DNA from: Actinomycetota bacterium
GTDB lineage: Bacteria; Actinomycetota; Thermoleophilia; RBG-16-64-13
Direction of reading: 5' to 3'
DNA length: 64,000 nt
NCBI GenBank assembly: GCA_016278725.1
Contig: JADQBG010000006.1
Coordinates: 62,001 to 126,000 of the forward strand
Below the pieces are notes generated by a model. The model saw only the letters and a program-made list of their open reading frames with translations. It made no database searches and had not been told where the DNA came from. Numbering within the stretch: position 1 is the first letter of the stretch; each line of letters starts with the position of its first letter. The translations under genes were made by a program, and so were the position numbers. Positions 8,355-17,862 of the stretch are shown in pieces.

Positions 8355-8397
8355 GCGGCATTAGGGCGGCCGGGCCGGACAGCACAAGGTTCTTGAA

Positions 8398-8429
8398 AGA
8401 GACTCCGCTGCGGCGGGGTCTCTTTTTTT
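8398..8429 (+). terminator. Rho-independent terminator after the Nfu gene
   Basis: AGAGACTCCGC and GCGGGGTCTCT pair around TGCG and are followed by a run of seven T. Classic intrinsic terminator. Confidence 0.9.
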
Positions 8430-8526
8430 GTGCGGTGGGGGAGGCGGAGTAGCGGCGGGCTAGTCGGAGGCGCGGCCTCGGCGGTCGGAGGCGCAACGTG
8501 CAGCCTAACCGAGACCCAGCCCCGAG

Positions 8527-8841
8527 CTAGTCGGTCAGGCTGAAGCGGGCGCGGGCGGAGGCGAGTTCCCGGCTGAGGATGCCGACTTTGGTCAGTGCCT
8601 TCTTCAGTTCTTCGATCCTCTGGTTGAGGATCACCTGGTCGGTCTGCAGCTTCTCCGCCTTCTGCATGACGAGTTCCTGCTTCGCCGTGAGCACTTGGAG
8701 TTCGGCGTCGAAGGCCGCGCTCACCTGCTTGACCCTCTTGTAGAAGCGGTAGCCGCGAAACGCAGCCACGGCCAATCCCGCGAGGGCGAATAGAACTCCG
8801 GCAATGATGAGGATGATCATTAGAGTGGTCATGGGCCCCAT
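8527..8841 (-). CDS. Small membrane-anchored coiled-coil protein
   Basis: 104 residues: one N-terminal helix (about residues 5-28, MIILIIAGVLFALAGLAV) and a charged helical remainder (about 40-95) with heptad-like Leu/Glu/Lys spacing that predicts a coiled coil. No known family. The alternative ATG three codons in (MTTLMI) is equally possible. It lies between the Nfu gene and the NlpC/P60 gene, convergent to the first and in line with the second. Function unknown. Confidence 0.5.
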   Translation of the reverse strand: MGPMTTLMIILIIAGVLFALAGLAVAAFRGYRFYKRVKQVSAAFDAELQVLTAKQELVMQKAEKLQTDQVILNQRIEELKKALTKVGILSRELASARARFSLTD

Positions 8842-8961
8842 TGTACCAGGGAGAATCAGGCCTTTAACCAGGGAAGGGGCCTGAGGTGGGCTTGTCTCGC
8901 TGGGCCGGCCGGCTGGGCGCGGGCGCGGACTGCCCCGGCGCGGGCGCCGCGGGCTTTACGG

Positions 8962-10203
8962 CTACTCCCAGCGCGGGGCGTCGACCCGCGCCACCAGCGG
9001 GAAGCGGCGCACGGCGCTCAGGTCCTTGCGCGTGGATAGCGATTGAATGCGGACCACGTCCCCGGTGCGCGGTGCGTGGATGAAGTTGCCGTCGCCAACG
9101 TAGATCCCCACGTGGTGCACGGGATTGCCGAAGGCCACCAGGTCTCCCGTCTTGATCGCGCTCGGATCGACCGGAGCGCCCATCTCGGATTGATCCCGTG
9201 ACCAGTGGGCGAGTTCCACCCCGTGCTGGGCATAGATCCACTTGGTGAGGCCGGAGCAGTCGAAGCCCGTGCTCGGGCGCTTGCCGCCCCACTGGTAGGG
9301 GATCCCCAGGTAGGCGGCGGCGGTTTCCACCAGTTGGTCGAGCACCTCTTCGGGGGAACTGGGCAGCGGGCCGATCCAGGGTCCGCGCTGGGCCGCCTGC
9401 CGGGCGGCCAACTGCCGGGCCAGCCGGGCGCGCAGTTCCGCCTCCAGGCGTAGGCGCTCCTCTTCCTGCCGGATCCGTTCCTCTTCGATCACCCGGGAAA
9501 TTTCCTCGTCCAGCCCGGCCAGCGTGGTTTGCCGCTCTGCGAGCCTTTGCTCGATCTGCTCCTGCTTCTGGGTGAGGGCCACCTGCAGGTCCAGCCCCTC
9601 GCTCTTCTTGCTGCGGATCTCTTCCTGGAGCCGGCTGATCTCGTCGGCGCTCACCTCGAACTCGGTGGCGATCTCCTGGTCGGACGTGGCCAACCGGTAG
9701 ATCAGGCGGACCCGCTTGACCAGGTCGTTGAAGTCCCGCGTTGCCAGGATGATCTGCAGGAAGTCGTCGTCCCCGTTCTTATAGGCCGCGCGGAGACGCT
9801 CTTCCACGCGGCCCATGCGGAAGGCGTGATTGGTCTCGGCCAGATCGAGGTCGCGGCGGAGCTTGGCCAACTCGCGGTTGATCTCCTCCATGCGGACCGT
9901 GAGCGCGTTGTAGTCCTCGGTCAGATGTTCGAGCTCCAGGTCGAGGCCGTCGATTTCGGCCTGCACCGCCGCCGCCCGCCCGCGCAGGTCGCCCACCTGC
10001 TCTTTGGCTTTGCCCTTGAGTACCAAGGACGTTGAGGTCGAGGCGGGGGTGGCCCCGGCAGGTTGGGCAAAGACGAGCAGAAGCCCGCCCACGAAAGCGA
10101 GAGCCACGCAAAGCGCTACCGCCCGCGCGAGCCGCGGAGCCTGGGCCCCGGACCACCACTGCGGGCGCTCTGTGAAGAAACTGGTTTTAGCGGCCTTCAT
10201 CAT
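8962..10203 (-). CDS. Secreted NlpC/P60 peptidoglycan hydrolase with coiled-coil domain
   Basis: 413 residues. N-terminal signal peptide (hydrophobic stretch about 27-48 ending AGATP), a long coiled coil (about 60-265) like that of RipA/RipC and CwlO-type D,L-endopeptidases, then a C-terminal NlpC/P60 domain. Catalytic residues are visible: Cys316 in FDCSGL, His364 in HHVGIYVG and His376 in FIHAPR. It cleaves stem peptides of peptidoglycan during growth or separation; the coiled coil normally controls it through FtsEX-like partners, none of which is nearby. Start ATG 10203 has GAGGA six bases upstream; a TTG just before is less likely. Confidence 0.92.
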   Translation of the reverse strand: MMKAAKTSFFTERPQWWSGAQAPRLARAVALCVALAFVGGLLLVFAQPAGATPASTSTSLVLKGKAKEQVGDLRGRAAAVQAEIDGLDLELEHLTEDYNALTVRMEEINRELAKLRRDLDLAETNHAFRMGRVEERLRAAYKNGDDDFLQIILATRDFNDLVKRVRLIYRLATSDQEIATEFEVSADEISRLQEEIRSKKSEGLDLQVALTQKQEQIEQRLAERQTTLAGLDEEISRVIEEERIRQEEERLRLEAELRARLARQLAARQAAQRGPWIGPLPSSPEEVLDQLVETAAAYLGIPYQWGGKRPSTGFDCSGLTKWIYAQHGVELAHWSRDQSEMGAPVDPSAIKTGDLVAFGNPVHHVGIYVGDGNFIHAPRTGDVVRIQSLSTRKDLSAVRRFPLVARVDAPRWE

Positions 10204-10466
10204 CAACTATCCTCAACCTTTGTCGGTTATCACCAACGATTCTTGAAGAACGTCGATACGAAGGCGATGGGCCCTTGGTCGGAAGTTGGCGCCGCGCGGG
10301 TCCCGAATGGTCTCCGGAGGCTCTGGGCCTTCGGCCGTCTCTCCAGGTTTGTTCGACCCGTCTGGTACGGGACAAGACCTACTGTCCCTCGAGCGTCCGC
10401 GGGCCCGCGTTGCCGGCCCAGGCTCGGGTGATGGAAGAGTAATTCTGGCCGCGGAAGGAGGATTCC

Positions 10467-11141
10467 ATGGCCATAGAGCAGATAGTAGCGAGGACGCGAG
10501 CGCACGAACGCCGAGGGGCTGCACGCGGCCGCCTGGCCCTCGTGCTCCTGCTGGCAGCCACCCTATTGCTGGTGGGCTGTGGCACCGAGAGCTCCCCCGA
10601 GACAACCGAGACCGCGGAGGCCGCCACCGAGACCACCGAGGCGGCCGTCAGCACAGACACCACCGCGGCCACCCCCACCAGCGTGGCGGGACCCAGCACC
10701 AGCGTGGGCGGGCCCCTGGTCGAGCTGCCCCAAGCGGTGGAGGCCACCCGCCAACAACTCCTCGCCCTGGCGCAGGAAAAGGACTACGCCGGCCTGGCCC
10801 AGGTGGCCGCGGAGGGACAAGCCGACTTCAACTACTCCTTCGGGGAGCCGGCGGGCGGCGATCCCACCGAGTACTGGCAGCGGCTGGAAGAGTCGGGCGA
10901 TTCGCCCGCCGAAGAGCTTGAGCGCATCCTGCGGCTGCCCTACGCCGAGCAGCAGGGCAACTTCATCTGGCCCTTCGCCCACACCCTCGTGCCGCCCTTC
11001 GACCAGGAGGAACGCCAGCGGTTGGAGGAGCACTTCAGCGCCGAGCAGATCGCGGAGTGGGAGCAGTTCGGGGCCTACTCCGGCTACCGCACCGCCATCA
11101 GCTCAGAGGGGGAGTGGCTCTACTTCGTGGCGGGAGATTAA
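10467..11141 (+). CDS. Lipoprotein of unknown function
   Basis: 224 residues with a clear lipoprotein signal: Arg-rich start, hydrophobic core about 22-37 and the lipobox LVGC. A Thr/Glu-rich linker (about 42-80) leads to a helical domain of about 145 residues with no family I recognise. AAGGAGG sits six to eight bases before the ATG. It is divergent from the NlpC/P60 gene and shares its 260-base upstream region. Probably a surface lipoprotein; role unknown. Confidence 0.7.
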   Translation: MAIEQIVARTRAHERRGAARGRLALVLLLAATLLLVGCGTESSPETTETAEAATETTEAAVSTDTTAATPTSVAGPSTSVGGPLVELPQAVEATRQQLLALAQEKDYAGLAQVAAEGQADFNYSFGEPAGGDPTEYWQRLEESGDSPAEELERILRLPYAEQQGNFIWPFAHTLVPPFDQEERQRLEEHFSAEQIAEWEQFGAYSGYRTAISSEGEWLYFVAGD

Positions 11142-11434
11142 ACGTAACGTCGAACGGGCGGGCGGCATGTCGCCGCCCCAACTCAGTCCACGGTAAGCGC
11201 CGGACTTAAGAGCAGGAAGTCCGACCGCCATGACCGCGATCGAGGTCAGCTATAAAATCCCCGACAAGGCGGTGGGAAGATCGCCCTCGACCCGCATATC
11301 AGCCACTCCCGGGTCTTCCCCTAAACAGCACATAAGGGCGATGAGCACGCCATCCTATGCAACCAGCACGAGCGCCAACCCCGCCAGAATATACATGCGG
11401 GCGGCAGGCCTGTAAGCCCCCACTGCGAAGGGCC
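11142..11434. other. Gene-free stretch
   Basis: A small open frame (11230-11415, 61 codons) has no ribosome site, no hydrophobic or domain pattern and an amino-acid make-up like translated noncoding DNA. I see no terminator or repeat here. Confidence 0.4.
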
Positions 11435-13270
11435 TTACCGGCTCAGCAACCGATGCAGCATGACCGCGACGTGGCCGCGGGTCGCTCGCCCGTATGGGTC
11501 GAATTGAGTGGCCGACCGACCGTTGACGATTCCGTTGTAGGCCGCCGCGTCGACATAGGGCCGATCGGCGGCCGGTACGTCGGCGAACTGGGTCAGCCAG
11601 TCGTTGGGGGGCTCGGCCAGGTTATCGCCTGATGCCCGCACCAGGATGCGGACCAACTGCACGCGTGAGATGTCTCCGAAGGGGTCAAAGGTACCGTCGG
11701 GGTAGCCGTATATGAAACCGCGCGAGGCGGCCTCATCGATGAAGTCGAACGGATAGCTGGCCCCGTCGGCGGGGACGTCAAGGAATGGCGAGGGACCGTC
11801 GTCCACCGCGTCGGTATGGAGGCCGAAGGAAATCGACGCCATCTTCGCCAGTTGCGCCCGCTTTACCGGATCGCTGATCCCGAAGCGGCCGTCGCTATAG
11901 CCGTCAATTACACCTTGATCAACTAGATACTCCACGGCGCCGGACCATGGATGCGAGCGGGCCAGATCCGCGAAGAGGTAACTGTCCGGTAGGCCGAGGG
12001 ACGGCAGGTCGGCCATGATTCGCAGCCCCACGCCCAACTGGTCAGGATCGACGTTATCGGGCGTTATCGGCAACGCCGCTGCCGGTTCGCCAACGATATT
12101 ATCTTCGAGGATGACGGGAGCCAGAGCCAGGTTTCCATTGTGCAAGGCCACCGAGCCGGAGCGCTGGAGTTGGTTCCCCGTGACCCTCAGACCGGCCACC
12201 GCGCCCGGTGTGGAAACCGCGGCCGCGTATGAGGCTTGCCGGAATAGGTTGTCGCGCACCGTGATGCCGCTGCTGGCCCCATAATCCGAGGCCTCCCTGA
12301 TCGCCACGCCGGCGCCTTGATCGACGAAATCGTTGCTTCTGATGTCGGTATCCAACAGGTCCGCCACTACATGGACGCCAGCGCCGCCACCCTCGATGAC
12401 GTTGCCTACCAGCTGAATTCCCCGGGCCCCCTTTAGCCAGATGGATCGGGTGCCCTCCGACTGCAGCCGGTTCCCTGCGATGGCCACATTCCAGACGAAG
12501 CTGCCGCTGGCGTGGCCGTTCAGGGCAAGGCCGCCGTCTTTGAGCCGAACACCGAGGTTACCGTACACCAAGATTCGCTCGGCTTGCGGTGCATCTTGGT
12601 TCAGTTCGGCTTTTAGAGCCCAGTCCCAGCCCTCCATGTAGTTGTGGCGGATGACCGTATCCACCGCCCCTGAAAAGTTGATCCCAATTCTCGGATCGGC
12701 GCCGGCGATCAGGGTGCAATTCTCCACGATTGCGCTTGTGCGATTGTGCAGGTAGATCCCATCCCCGGCCACGTTCTCTACTGTCACCCGGCGGATGACG
12801 GCGTTGGAAACGTTGGTAAGAAAGACTCCGTGGTTCTGTTCGTCCCAGACACCTTGCGCCGCGTCGTTCCCATCCACCCTAAGACTTTCGAGCCGCACGT
12901 TGGTGGCGTCCTTGGCCGCCACGACTCGGATTCCCGCACCCTGGGCGGGCGCAAGCCGTATAACGCTTGAGTCCCCGGCTCCGTAGAGTGTGACGCCGGA
13001 CGGGATCCTGAGCGCGTAGTTCGATCCCGACCGCGATACGCGGTATGTACCGGAAGGCAGAAAGACACTACTGTCGTCGTCCCCGGCCTTATCCAGGGCG
13101 GCCTGGATCGCGGCCGTATCGTCGTGGGATGCGTCACCGTGGGCGCCGAAATCCGCGACATCTAAAGTTTGCGAAGCCTGCGCCGCGTCCGTCCCCCACA
13201 GTGAAAATACACATGATAAACCTATGATGATTAGGGAAGTGTGAAGGCTCAAATATCTTTTGGAAATCAC
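11435..13270 (-). CDS. Secreted right-handed beta-helix protein with three C-terminal SLH repeats
   Basis: 611 residues from GTG 13270, chosen because GGAGG lies nine bases upstream; an in-frame GTG ten codons earlier lacks one. Signal peptide (hydrophobic about 10-25, ending AQA). Then VADFGAHGDASHDDTAAIQAALD, the start of the pectate-lyase-3/Pgu1-type beta helix, and many short parallel beta-helix rungs (GVFLTNVSNAVIRRVTVENV style) to about residue 415. Three SLH repeats follow, each with the FADL../GYSDGRFG or GYPDGTFDP and ..RAQLAKM pattern, which would tether it to wall polysaccharide. The helix may bind or cleave glycans; no catalytic residues can be named safely. Confidence 0.85.
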   Translation of the reverse strand: MISKRYLSLHTSLIIIGLSCVFSLWGTDAAQASQTLDVADFGAHGDASHDDTAAIQAALDKAGDDDSSVFLPSGTYRVSRSGSNYALRIPSGVTLYGAGDSSVIRLAPAQGAGIRVVAAKDATNVRLESLRVDGNDAAQGVWDEQNHGVFLTNVSNAVIRRVTVENVAGDGIYLHNRTSAIVENCTLIAGADPRIGINFSGAVDTVIRHNYMEGWDWALKAELNQDAPQAERILVYGNLGVRLKDGGLALNGHASGSFVWNVAIAGNRLQSEGTRSIWLKGARGIQLVGNVIEGGGAGVHVVADLLDTDIRSNDFVDQGAGVAIREASDYGASSGITVRDNLFRQASYAAAVSTPGAVAGLRVTGNQLQRSGSVALHNGNLALAPVILEDNIVGEPAAALPITPDNVDPDQLGVGLRIMADLPSLGLPDSYLFADLARSHPWSGAVEYLVDQGVIDGYSDGRFGISDPVKRAQLAKMASISFGLHTDAVDDGPSPFLDVPADGASYPFDFIDEAASRGFIYGYPDGTFDPFGDISRVQLVRILVRASGDNLAEPPNDWLTQFADVPAADRPYVDAAAYNGIVNGRSATQFDPYGRATRGHVAVMLHRLLSR

Positions 13271-13321
13271 TCTAAGTAACCCTCCAACGCCTCTGCCCAC
13301 TTGTCACGTATGCGGTGGGCT

Positions 13322-13349
13322 ATATTACCGGCTCGGAATTGCGATGCAA
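13322..13349 (-). promoter_or_regulatory. Probable promoter of the beta-helix/SLH gene
   Basis: Read on the minus strand: TTGCAT (13349-13344), a 16-base spacer, then TAATAT (13327-13322). Both boxes are close to the housekeeping consensus and lie about 50 bases before the GTG start. Confidence 0.55.
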
Positions 13350-13588
13350 CAAAGTTTAAAGAATCTAAGTCAGAACTAACGTAGGTCTAATGAATAGAGT
13401 ATTCCATGAGGTTGGGACGCTTTGACCCAGGCTGCCGTTATCCGCATCATCGGCAGATGCAAAGTTGGGCTGTAGGGGAAATGAGCGTGGGTAGCGGCGT
13501 CGGGACCAGCGGCGGCGATCCCACAGGCCGTCCAATAGCTCAGGACTGGACGCCTCAGGCGAATGTGCTAAAATACCCAGTCCAACGG

Positions 13589-13665
<77 letters not shown>

Positions 13666-13671
13666 TAGAGA

Positions 13672-13697
13672 AGGTCCGGAGAGATCCGGGCCTTTTT
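13672..13697 (+). terminator. Terminator after tRNA-fMet
   Basis: AGGTCCGGA and TCCGGGCCT form a nine-bp stem (one G:T pair) with a four-base loop and are followed by TTTTC. Confidence 0.8.
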
Positions 13698-14021
13698 CTT
13701 TGCCTCAATTCGCCCACTCCGGCAAAAATGGAGTTTGACCGCCATACTGACCGCCAAGGTAGGTCTCGTGCTGGTGCCAGGGGCCCTCTTTCTCGTGGCG
13801 AAAGTCGTGCGGGGATAGCTAGTCTGGGCCGCCGACCCTTACGACAGATCGTGGGGAGCGACTTTCCACCCTCGTGAAGCCTCAAGCAAGATGGTTCGCC
13901 TGGCTGTGGAGGGAGAGGTGGCCTATGAGAAGAAACGCCTCCGACCGCATGGGCCGAAGGCGCTTTTCCAGTCGACTGTCGTGGCGTGAGGACGCGGAGC
14001 TAACTCCATTGCCGCCTTTCC
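13698..14021. other. Gene-free stretch
   Basis: No supported reading frame. Open frames here run antisense through the tRNA or lack start signals. Nothing else recognisable apart from the nearby tRNA terminator. Confidence 0.4.
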
Positions 14022-16517
14022 CTACTGCACCGTGCGCGAGTTGTTGGTCCAGTCGCAGACGTCCTTGAGTGCCTCCCATTGTTCCGGCGTCAGGGTTCCA
14101 CCGTTAAAGGCCGCCCGCAGTTGCAGCATCAGCTCATGCATCGTGAGTGTGCCGTCCACATCGGAGACCACCTGCTCCCAGTCCGGAACCTTGGATAGGT
14201 CAACCGTGGTCAGGAAGCCGAGCCGCTCAGAGGCGAGGTTGAGCCACAGCACGAGGTACTGCGCTTGGGCCATGATGAAGGGATCCCCGCCCTTGGTCCC
14301 GGATACGTCCAGGATGGAGTCGACCCCCTCCGGGGTTAGCCCCACGAAGTCCTCGCTGCCCGTCTGGACCCGCTCTATCAGACGGACCATCTCCTCGTAG
14401 GAATACCGCTTGCGCCAGTGCTTCCACAACCCGAGTGTGCGCGGCTCGGCGCCGTGCCCACCGACCAGTTCGTTGGTCGCCGAAGCCGTCTGGCCCTCGC
14501 CCACCACCAACTCCTCCTGGTAGCCGTCAGCCGGATGGGGTTCCCAGCCCTCCGGTACAGCTACCTGGACGAGATAGCTTCCCGGCAGCAGCCGCTCAAA
14601 CCCGGCCTCGCCCTCGGCGTCCGTCGACTTCGCCTGGGGAAGAGCCGGCGCGTTCTCCAGAGTCCCCGGGACCTCGACCTCGCTTAGAGTCACCGCGACT
14701 CCCGGTAGGGCCTCCTTCCACCAGGAGTCCCGCACGGTCTTGAGGACAGACCCCAGCTTCACGTTGCCAAAGTCGTTTCTGTCCACCACACTGTGACTCG
14801 TGATGAGCAGCCCGGAGTGGTGCCCGAGTGCGGTGGTATCGAATGGGGGAGTGGCGATCCCCGGGGAGGGATAGGTCTGCCGCCAGTTGTCTTGTGCCCC
14901 CAAGGCTTCCCAAACCTCATAGCTGCCGAAGTCGAGTCGGGAGAAGCGGTAGGAGCCATCCTCCCCGGTGTTGGTCGTCGCCACCACCGAGCCGTCCTTG
15001 ACCAGAGCCACCGTCCAGCCGGAAAGGAGCCTTTCCTCCGGCTGACGCACTCCGTCAACGTTGGCGTCGTCCCACTTCACGCCCGCGATCTGTCCGGGAT
15101 AAAAGTTGCCGAAGTCGTTGCCGGGCAAGTCGAAGCCGTGCCCCGCCGGGATCACTATTTGCTCCGGCGTTTCCGTCGCCTCCCACGGCGGGGTGAGGTC
15201 CTCCTTCAGGCGGTAGGTTCCCGGCCGCAGGCCCACAAACCGGTAGGCCCCATCGCTGTCGGTGACATCAGAGGCGATCTCGGTCTCCCGCCCAACCTCG
15301 ACCTTGAAGAGTCGTATCGTCCACCCCTCGAGACGCTCGTCGGCGGACGGGTCGTAGTTGCCGTCCTGCTCCATATCCTCGTACTTATGCCCACTGATGG
15401 AATAGGGGTGGAAGTTGCCGAAGTCGTTGTTGGCATACTCGATTAGGTGGGTGGGGGGGATGACGACCTGCAGGGGTCCGATGGGATTGATCGGCTCATA
15501 GCCCGCTCGCGACTCCTCGCTCACCGTGTAGGTTCCCGGAGCCAGCCCCTCGAAGCGGTAGGAGCCGTTTTCGTCGGTCAAGGTGGTCGCCAGCGTCTGG
15601 CCATTTTGGGATAGCGAAATTCGCCACCCCTCTAGCGCCGGCTCGCCAAGGTCCCAGTCCCCGTCGGCATTGTAGTCTTCGTACTTGTGCCCTGAAATTG
15701 CGGCCGGGCGGCGGTTGAAGAAGTCGTTCCCCGCGTACTGGCGTCCCGCCCCGCTCGAGCCACCCACCACGTTCACGAAGCGGGAGACGCTGCCGGTGGC
15801 CGCCCATCCGGTTCGGGCCTCTTCTCTTACCTCGTACTGCCCAGGGGTAAGCCGGGGATCGACAGCGGCCGAGATCGTGAATCTATAGGACCCCTGCCCA
15901 TCCGTGCTCTTCTGGGCGAGGCGCACCCCATTCTTGTAGAGGTAGATCGTCCACCCGGGGATCGGCGGTTCTCCCGCGTCTCGCCTCCCGTTGCCGTTCA
16001 GGTCGTTCCACTTGGTGCCGGAAATGCTGGGAGGCTGCGGGTTTTCGAAGTTCCGAGAGAAATTGGCGCAAGGCCGGGCGATGAAGGAATTGCCGTACAC
16101 ATAAGCAGAGAAATACCTGTGGAAGTCGAACGAGGGCTGGATCCATACGTCCCTGATCCGCGAGAACGCAATCTGCCCGTTGCGCCAACCGGCCCACTCT
16201 CTGGTGTCGTCCGCATACATCGTCTCCACGTCGCTGTAGTAGGCGAAGTCACGGGAGATTCCGTAGTCGGAGAAGGGGGGCCGCGCGATCAATTCAGCAA
16301 GGGTTTCCCGGTCGTAGACCCCTCCCTGCACGATGTCTACGGGGTTCTCGTCCCAGTAGGGCTGGTCGTAGTTGATGTGGGGGTGGGCCTGAGCCGATGT
16401 CGGCAACAATACTGCGACCAGTGAAAACAGGGCAAGAAGGAGCGCTACTCCGAAAGGCCAGTTGTAGCCATAACTTCCTCTCCAGCAGTAAGCCGAACTT
16501 CTAGTCAGGACCCTCAT
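14022..16517 (-). CDS. Large secreted SdrD_B-repeat surface protein
   Basis: 831 residues from ATG 16517. Signal peptide ends near AQAHPHINY. A unique N-terminal domain of about 130 residues is followed by four to five SdrD_B/Cna-B-type repeats, each opening with a variant of ISGHKYEDYNADGDWDLGEP and ending with VIPPTHLIEYANNDFGNF; the DxNxDGxxD-like loops are calcium-binding in characterised relatives. The last about 140 residues form a different domain beginning TLGLWKHW. No LPXTG or SLH anchor is visible, so retention at the surface is unclear. The start overlaps the stop of a small upstream frame (ATGA), which supports this start over in-frame codons 12-30 bases earlier. Confidence 0.85.
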   Translation of the reverse strand: MRVLTRSSAYCWRGSYGYNWPFGVALLLALFSLVAVLLPTSAQAHPHINYDQPYWDENPVDIVQGGVYDRETLAELIARPPFSDYGISRDFAYYSDVETMYADDTREWAGWRNGQIAFSRIRDVWIQPSFDFHRYFSAYVYGNSFIARPCANFSRNFENPQPPSISGTKWNDLNGNGRRDAGEPPIPGWTIYLYKNGVRLAQKSTDGQGSYRFTISAAVDPRLTPGQYEVREEARTGWAATGSVSRFVNVVGGSSGAGRQYAGNDFFNRRPAAISGHKYEDYNADGDWDLGEPALEGWRISLSQNGQTLATTLTDENGSYRFEGLAPGTYTVSEESRAGYEPINPIGPLQVVIPPTHLIEYANNDFGNFHPYSISGHKYEDMEQDGNYDPSADERLEGWTIRLFKVEVGRETEIASDVTDSDGAYRFVGLRPGTYRLKEDLTPPWEATETPEQIVIPAGHGFDLPGNDFGNFYPGQIAGVKWDDANVDGVRQPEERLLSGWTVALVKDGSVVATTNTGEDGSYRFSRLDFGSYEVWEALGAQDNWRQTYPSPGIATPPFDTTALGHHSGLLITSHSVVDRNDFGNVKLGSVLKTVRDSWWKEALPGVAVTLSEVEVPGTLENAPALPQAKSTDAEGEAGFERLLPGSYLVQVAVPEGWEPHPADGYQEELVVGEGQTASATNELVGGHGAEPRTLGLWKHWRKRYSYEEMVRLIERVQTGSEDFVGLTPEGVDSILDVSGTKGGDPFIMAQAQYLVLWLNLASERLGFLTTVDLSKVPDWEQVVSDVDGTLTMHELMLQLRAAFNGGTLTPEQWEALKDVCDWTNNSRTVQ

Positions 16518-16714
16518 ACTCTCCCCCATGGTGAAGCTTTTGGACAAGTCGGAGTGAGTATCGGCAGCTGGAAATGTAACTTGAAAGGTGCGGGGTTCTT
16601 ATGTCCGCACTTGCTGCAGCGAATTACGGGAACTCCGTGCCGCAGCGACTTGGTCCGCGGAAAGACGATTTGGGCGCCGAGTCGGGCGGCGGACGCCCAC
16701 CTGATCAGCTGCAC
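16514..16714 (-). CDS. Small zinc-ribbon-like (Com-like) protein, degenerate
   Basis: A 66-residue frame from GTG 16714 whose TGA stop overlaps the ATG of the SdrD_B protein gene, giving an ATGA coupling. The second half contains VPVIRCSKCGHKNPAPF, which looks like the second CxxC knuckle of Com-type zinc ribbons (phage Mu Com family). The first knuckle would align with LIRWASAARLGAQ, where both cysteines are replaced by Trp and Ala. Either it is a decayed copy or only half of the metal site is used. The opposite strand is also open here, as the 5' extension of the SLH gene, but that extension has no sensible N-terminus. Moderate to low confidence. Confidence 0.4.
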   Translation of the reverse strand: MQLIRWASAARLGAQIVFPRTKSLRHGVPVIRCSKCGHKNPAPFKLHFQLPILTPTCPKASPWGRV

Positions 16715-16781
16715 CGCTTTTGCTCTACCTAAGAGCAGTGCCCTACCGAGTGGGTTGGGGAGTCTGTCGTTGCAGAACGTG

Positions 16782-17831
16782 GCCTTCGAGACGACGGTTC
16801 CCGCGCCGCCGCTCACTCCTACCACCACACCACCGCCAACCACCACCCCGACCGTGACACCAACCACGGCACCGCCGACCACTACCGTCCCGCCGACTAC
16901 GCCCGTAACGCCGCCTACGACGCCAACGGCGCCGACCACGAGCCCCGACGCACAACTGAGCATCTCGAGCCCCACTGACGGCAGCGAGGTCCAGGGCAGG
17001 GTCGGTGTCGGCATGAAGGTTTCGGGCGCGCAGGCAGTGGGCAAGGTCCGCCTCTACGTCGACGACCGGTTGATAGCCACCGACTACCGCGCCCCCTATG
17101 CGTTCAAGTGGAATACCAGGTCGGTTGCGCCGGGGAGCACCCACACCCTCTCCGGCCGGGCCTACAATGCAGCCGGTTCGCAGATCGGCGCATCGGCGAT
17201 CGCGGTCAAGGTCGCGAGTTCCTCCAACCTCAAAGTGAGAGAGGTCTCGTCGTCACCGGTGGCGATGGACATCTTCCCCGACCTCGTCGGGGGTTCGTCG
17301 TACGTCGATGCAGTGCTGGCGCTCGCAGAAGCGGGGGTGGTCTCGGGATTTAAGGACGGGACCTTCGGCGCGGACAGGCCGGTCAACCGGGCGCAGTTTT
17401 CCAAGATGGCCTCGGGCACGCTGGGCATAGCCGACGGGACTTCGATTCAGACGCCGTTTTTCGATCTCGGTACCGCCGATGCGGAACTCTACCCGCACAA
17501 GTTCGTCGCTTCCCTGGTATCCCTTGGGGCCGTACAGGGAACGAGCGTGGGCAATTTCTCCCCGTGGGAATCCGTCAGCCGGGCGCAACTGGTCACCGTC
17601 GCGGTGCGGGCACTGAGAACCCTGGCTCCACAGGCGCTTGATTACCCGCCGTCCGGTTACGTCTCATACCTGGGCGCCTTCGATCCGAAGCACGGCGAGG
17701 CGATGAGGATCGCCGAGTATAACGGGCTTCTCGAAGGGCTCGTCGGGTACGGGTCCGTCTGGGACCCCTGGCTCGCCGCCAGTCGAGGTGAAGTAGCGCA
17801 GATGCTCCGCAACCTCACGGTTTTGGGCTAG
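16782..17831 (+). CDS. SLH-domain protein lacking a visible signal peptide
   Basis: The recognisable protein is a Thr/Pro linker (PPLTPTTTPPPTTTPT and on), an Ig-like domain of about 90 residues (LSISSPTDGSEVQGRVGVGM.., with VRLYVDDRL and PYAFKWNT, the pattern of Big_9/FN-like carbohydrate proteins), and three SLH repeats to the C-terminus (GFKDGTFGADRPVNRAQFSKM and similar). I mark the frame from an internal GTG (16782), but the frame is open back to GTG 16554; that extension reads like antisense of the zinc-ribbon frame and contains no signal peptide. An exported SLH protein needs one, so the 5' end is probably lost through rearrangement. Could be a pseudogene. Confidence 0.6.
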   Translation, partial: AFETTVPAPPLTPTTTPPPTTTPTVTPTTAPPTTTVPPTTPVTPPTTPTAPTTSPDAQLSISSPTDGSEVQGRVGVGMKVSGAQAVGKVRLYVDDRLIATDYRAPYAFKWNTRSVAPGSTHTLSGRAYNAAGSQIGASAIAVKVASSSNLKVREVSSSPVAMDIFPDLVGGSSYVDAVLALAEAGVVSGFKDGTFGADRPVNRAQFSKMASGTLGIADGTSIQTPFFDLGTADAELYPHKFVASLVSLGAVQGTSVGNFSPWESVSRAQLVTVAVRALRTLAPQALDYPPSGYVSYLGAFDPKHGEAMRIAEYNGLLEGLVGYGSVWDPWLAASRGEVAQMLRNLTVLG

Positions 17832-17862
17832 CAGCCCGACCGCCAATTCCCGAGTTCTGAAA

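Noticed and set aside
10204-10466. c-di-AMP riboswitch before the NlpC/P60 gene
   Set aside because: Such leaders often precede this type of gene in actinobacteria, but the conserved ydaO elements could not be recognised in this 260-base gap.
11230-11415. 61-codon plus-strand frame
   Set aside because: No ribosome site, no motif, composition like noncoding sequence.
16554-16781. N-terminal extension of the SLH protein from GTG 16554
   Set aside because: It has no signal peptide and is the complement of the zinc-ribbon frame that is coupled to the SdrD_B gene.
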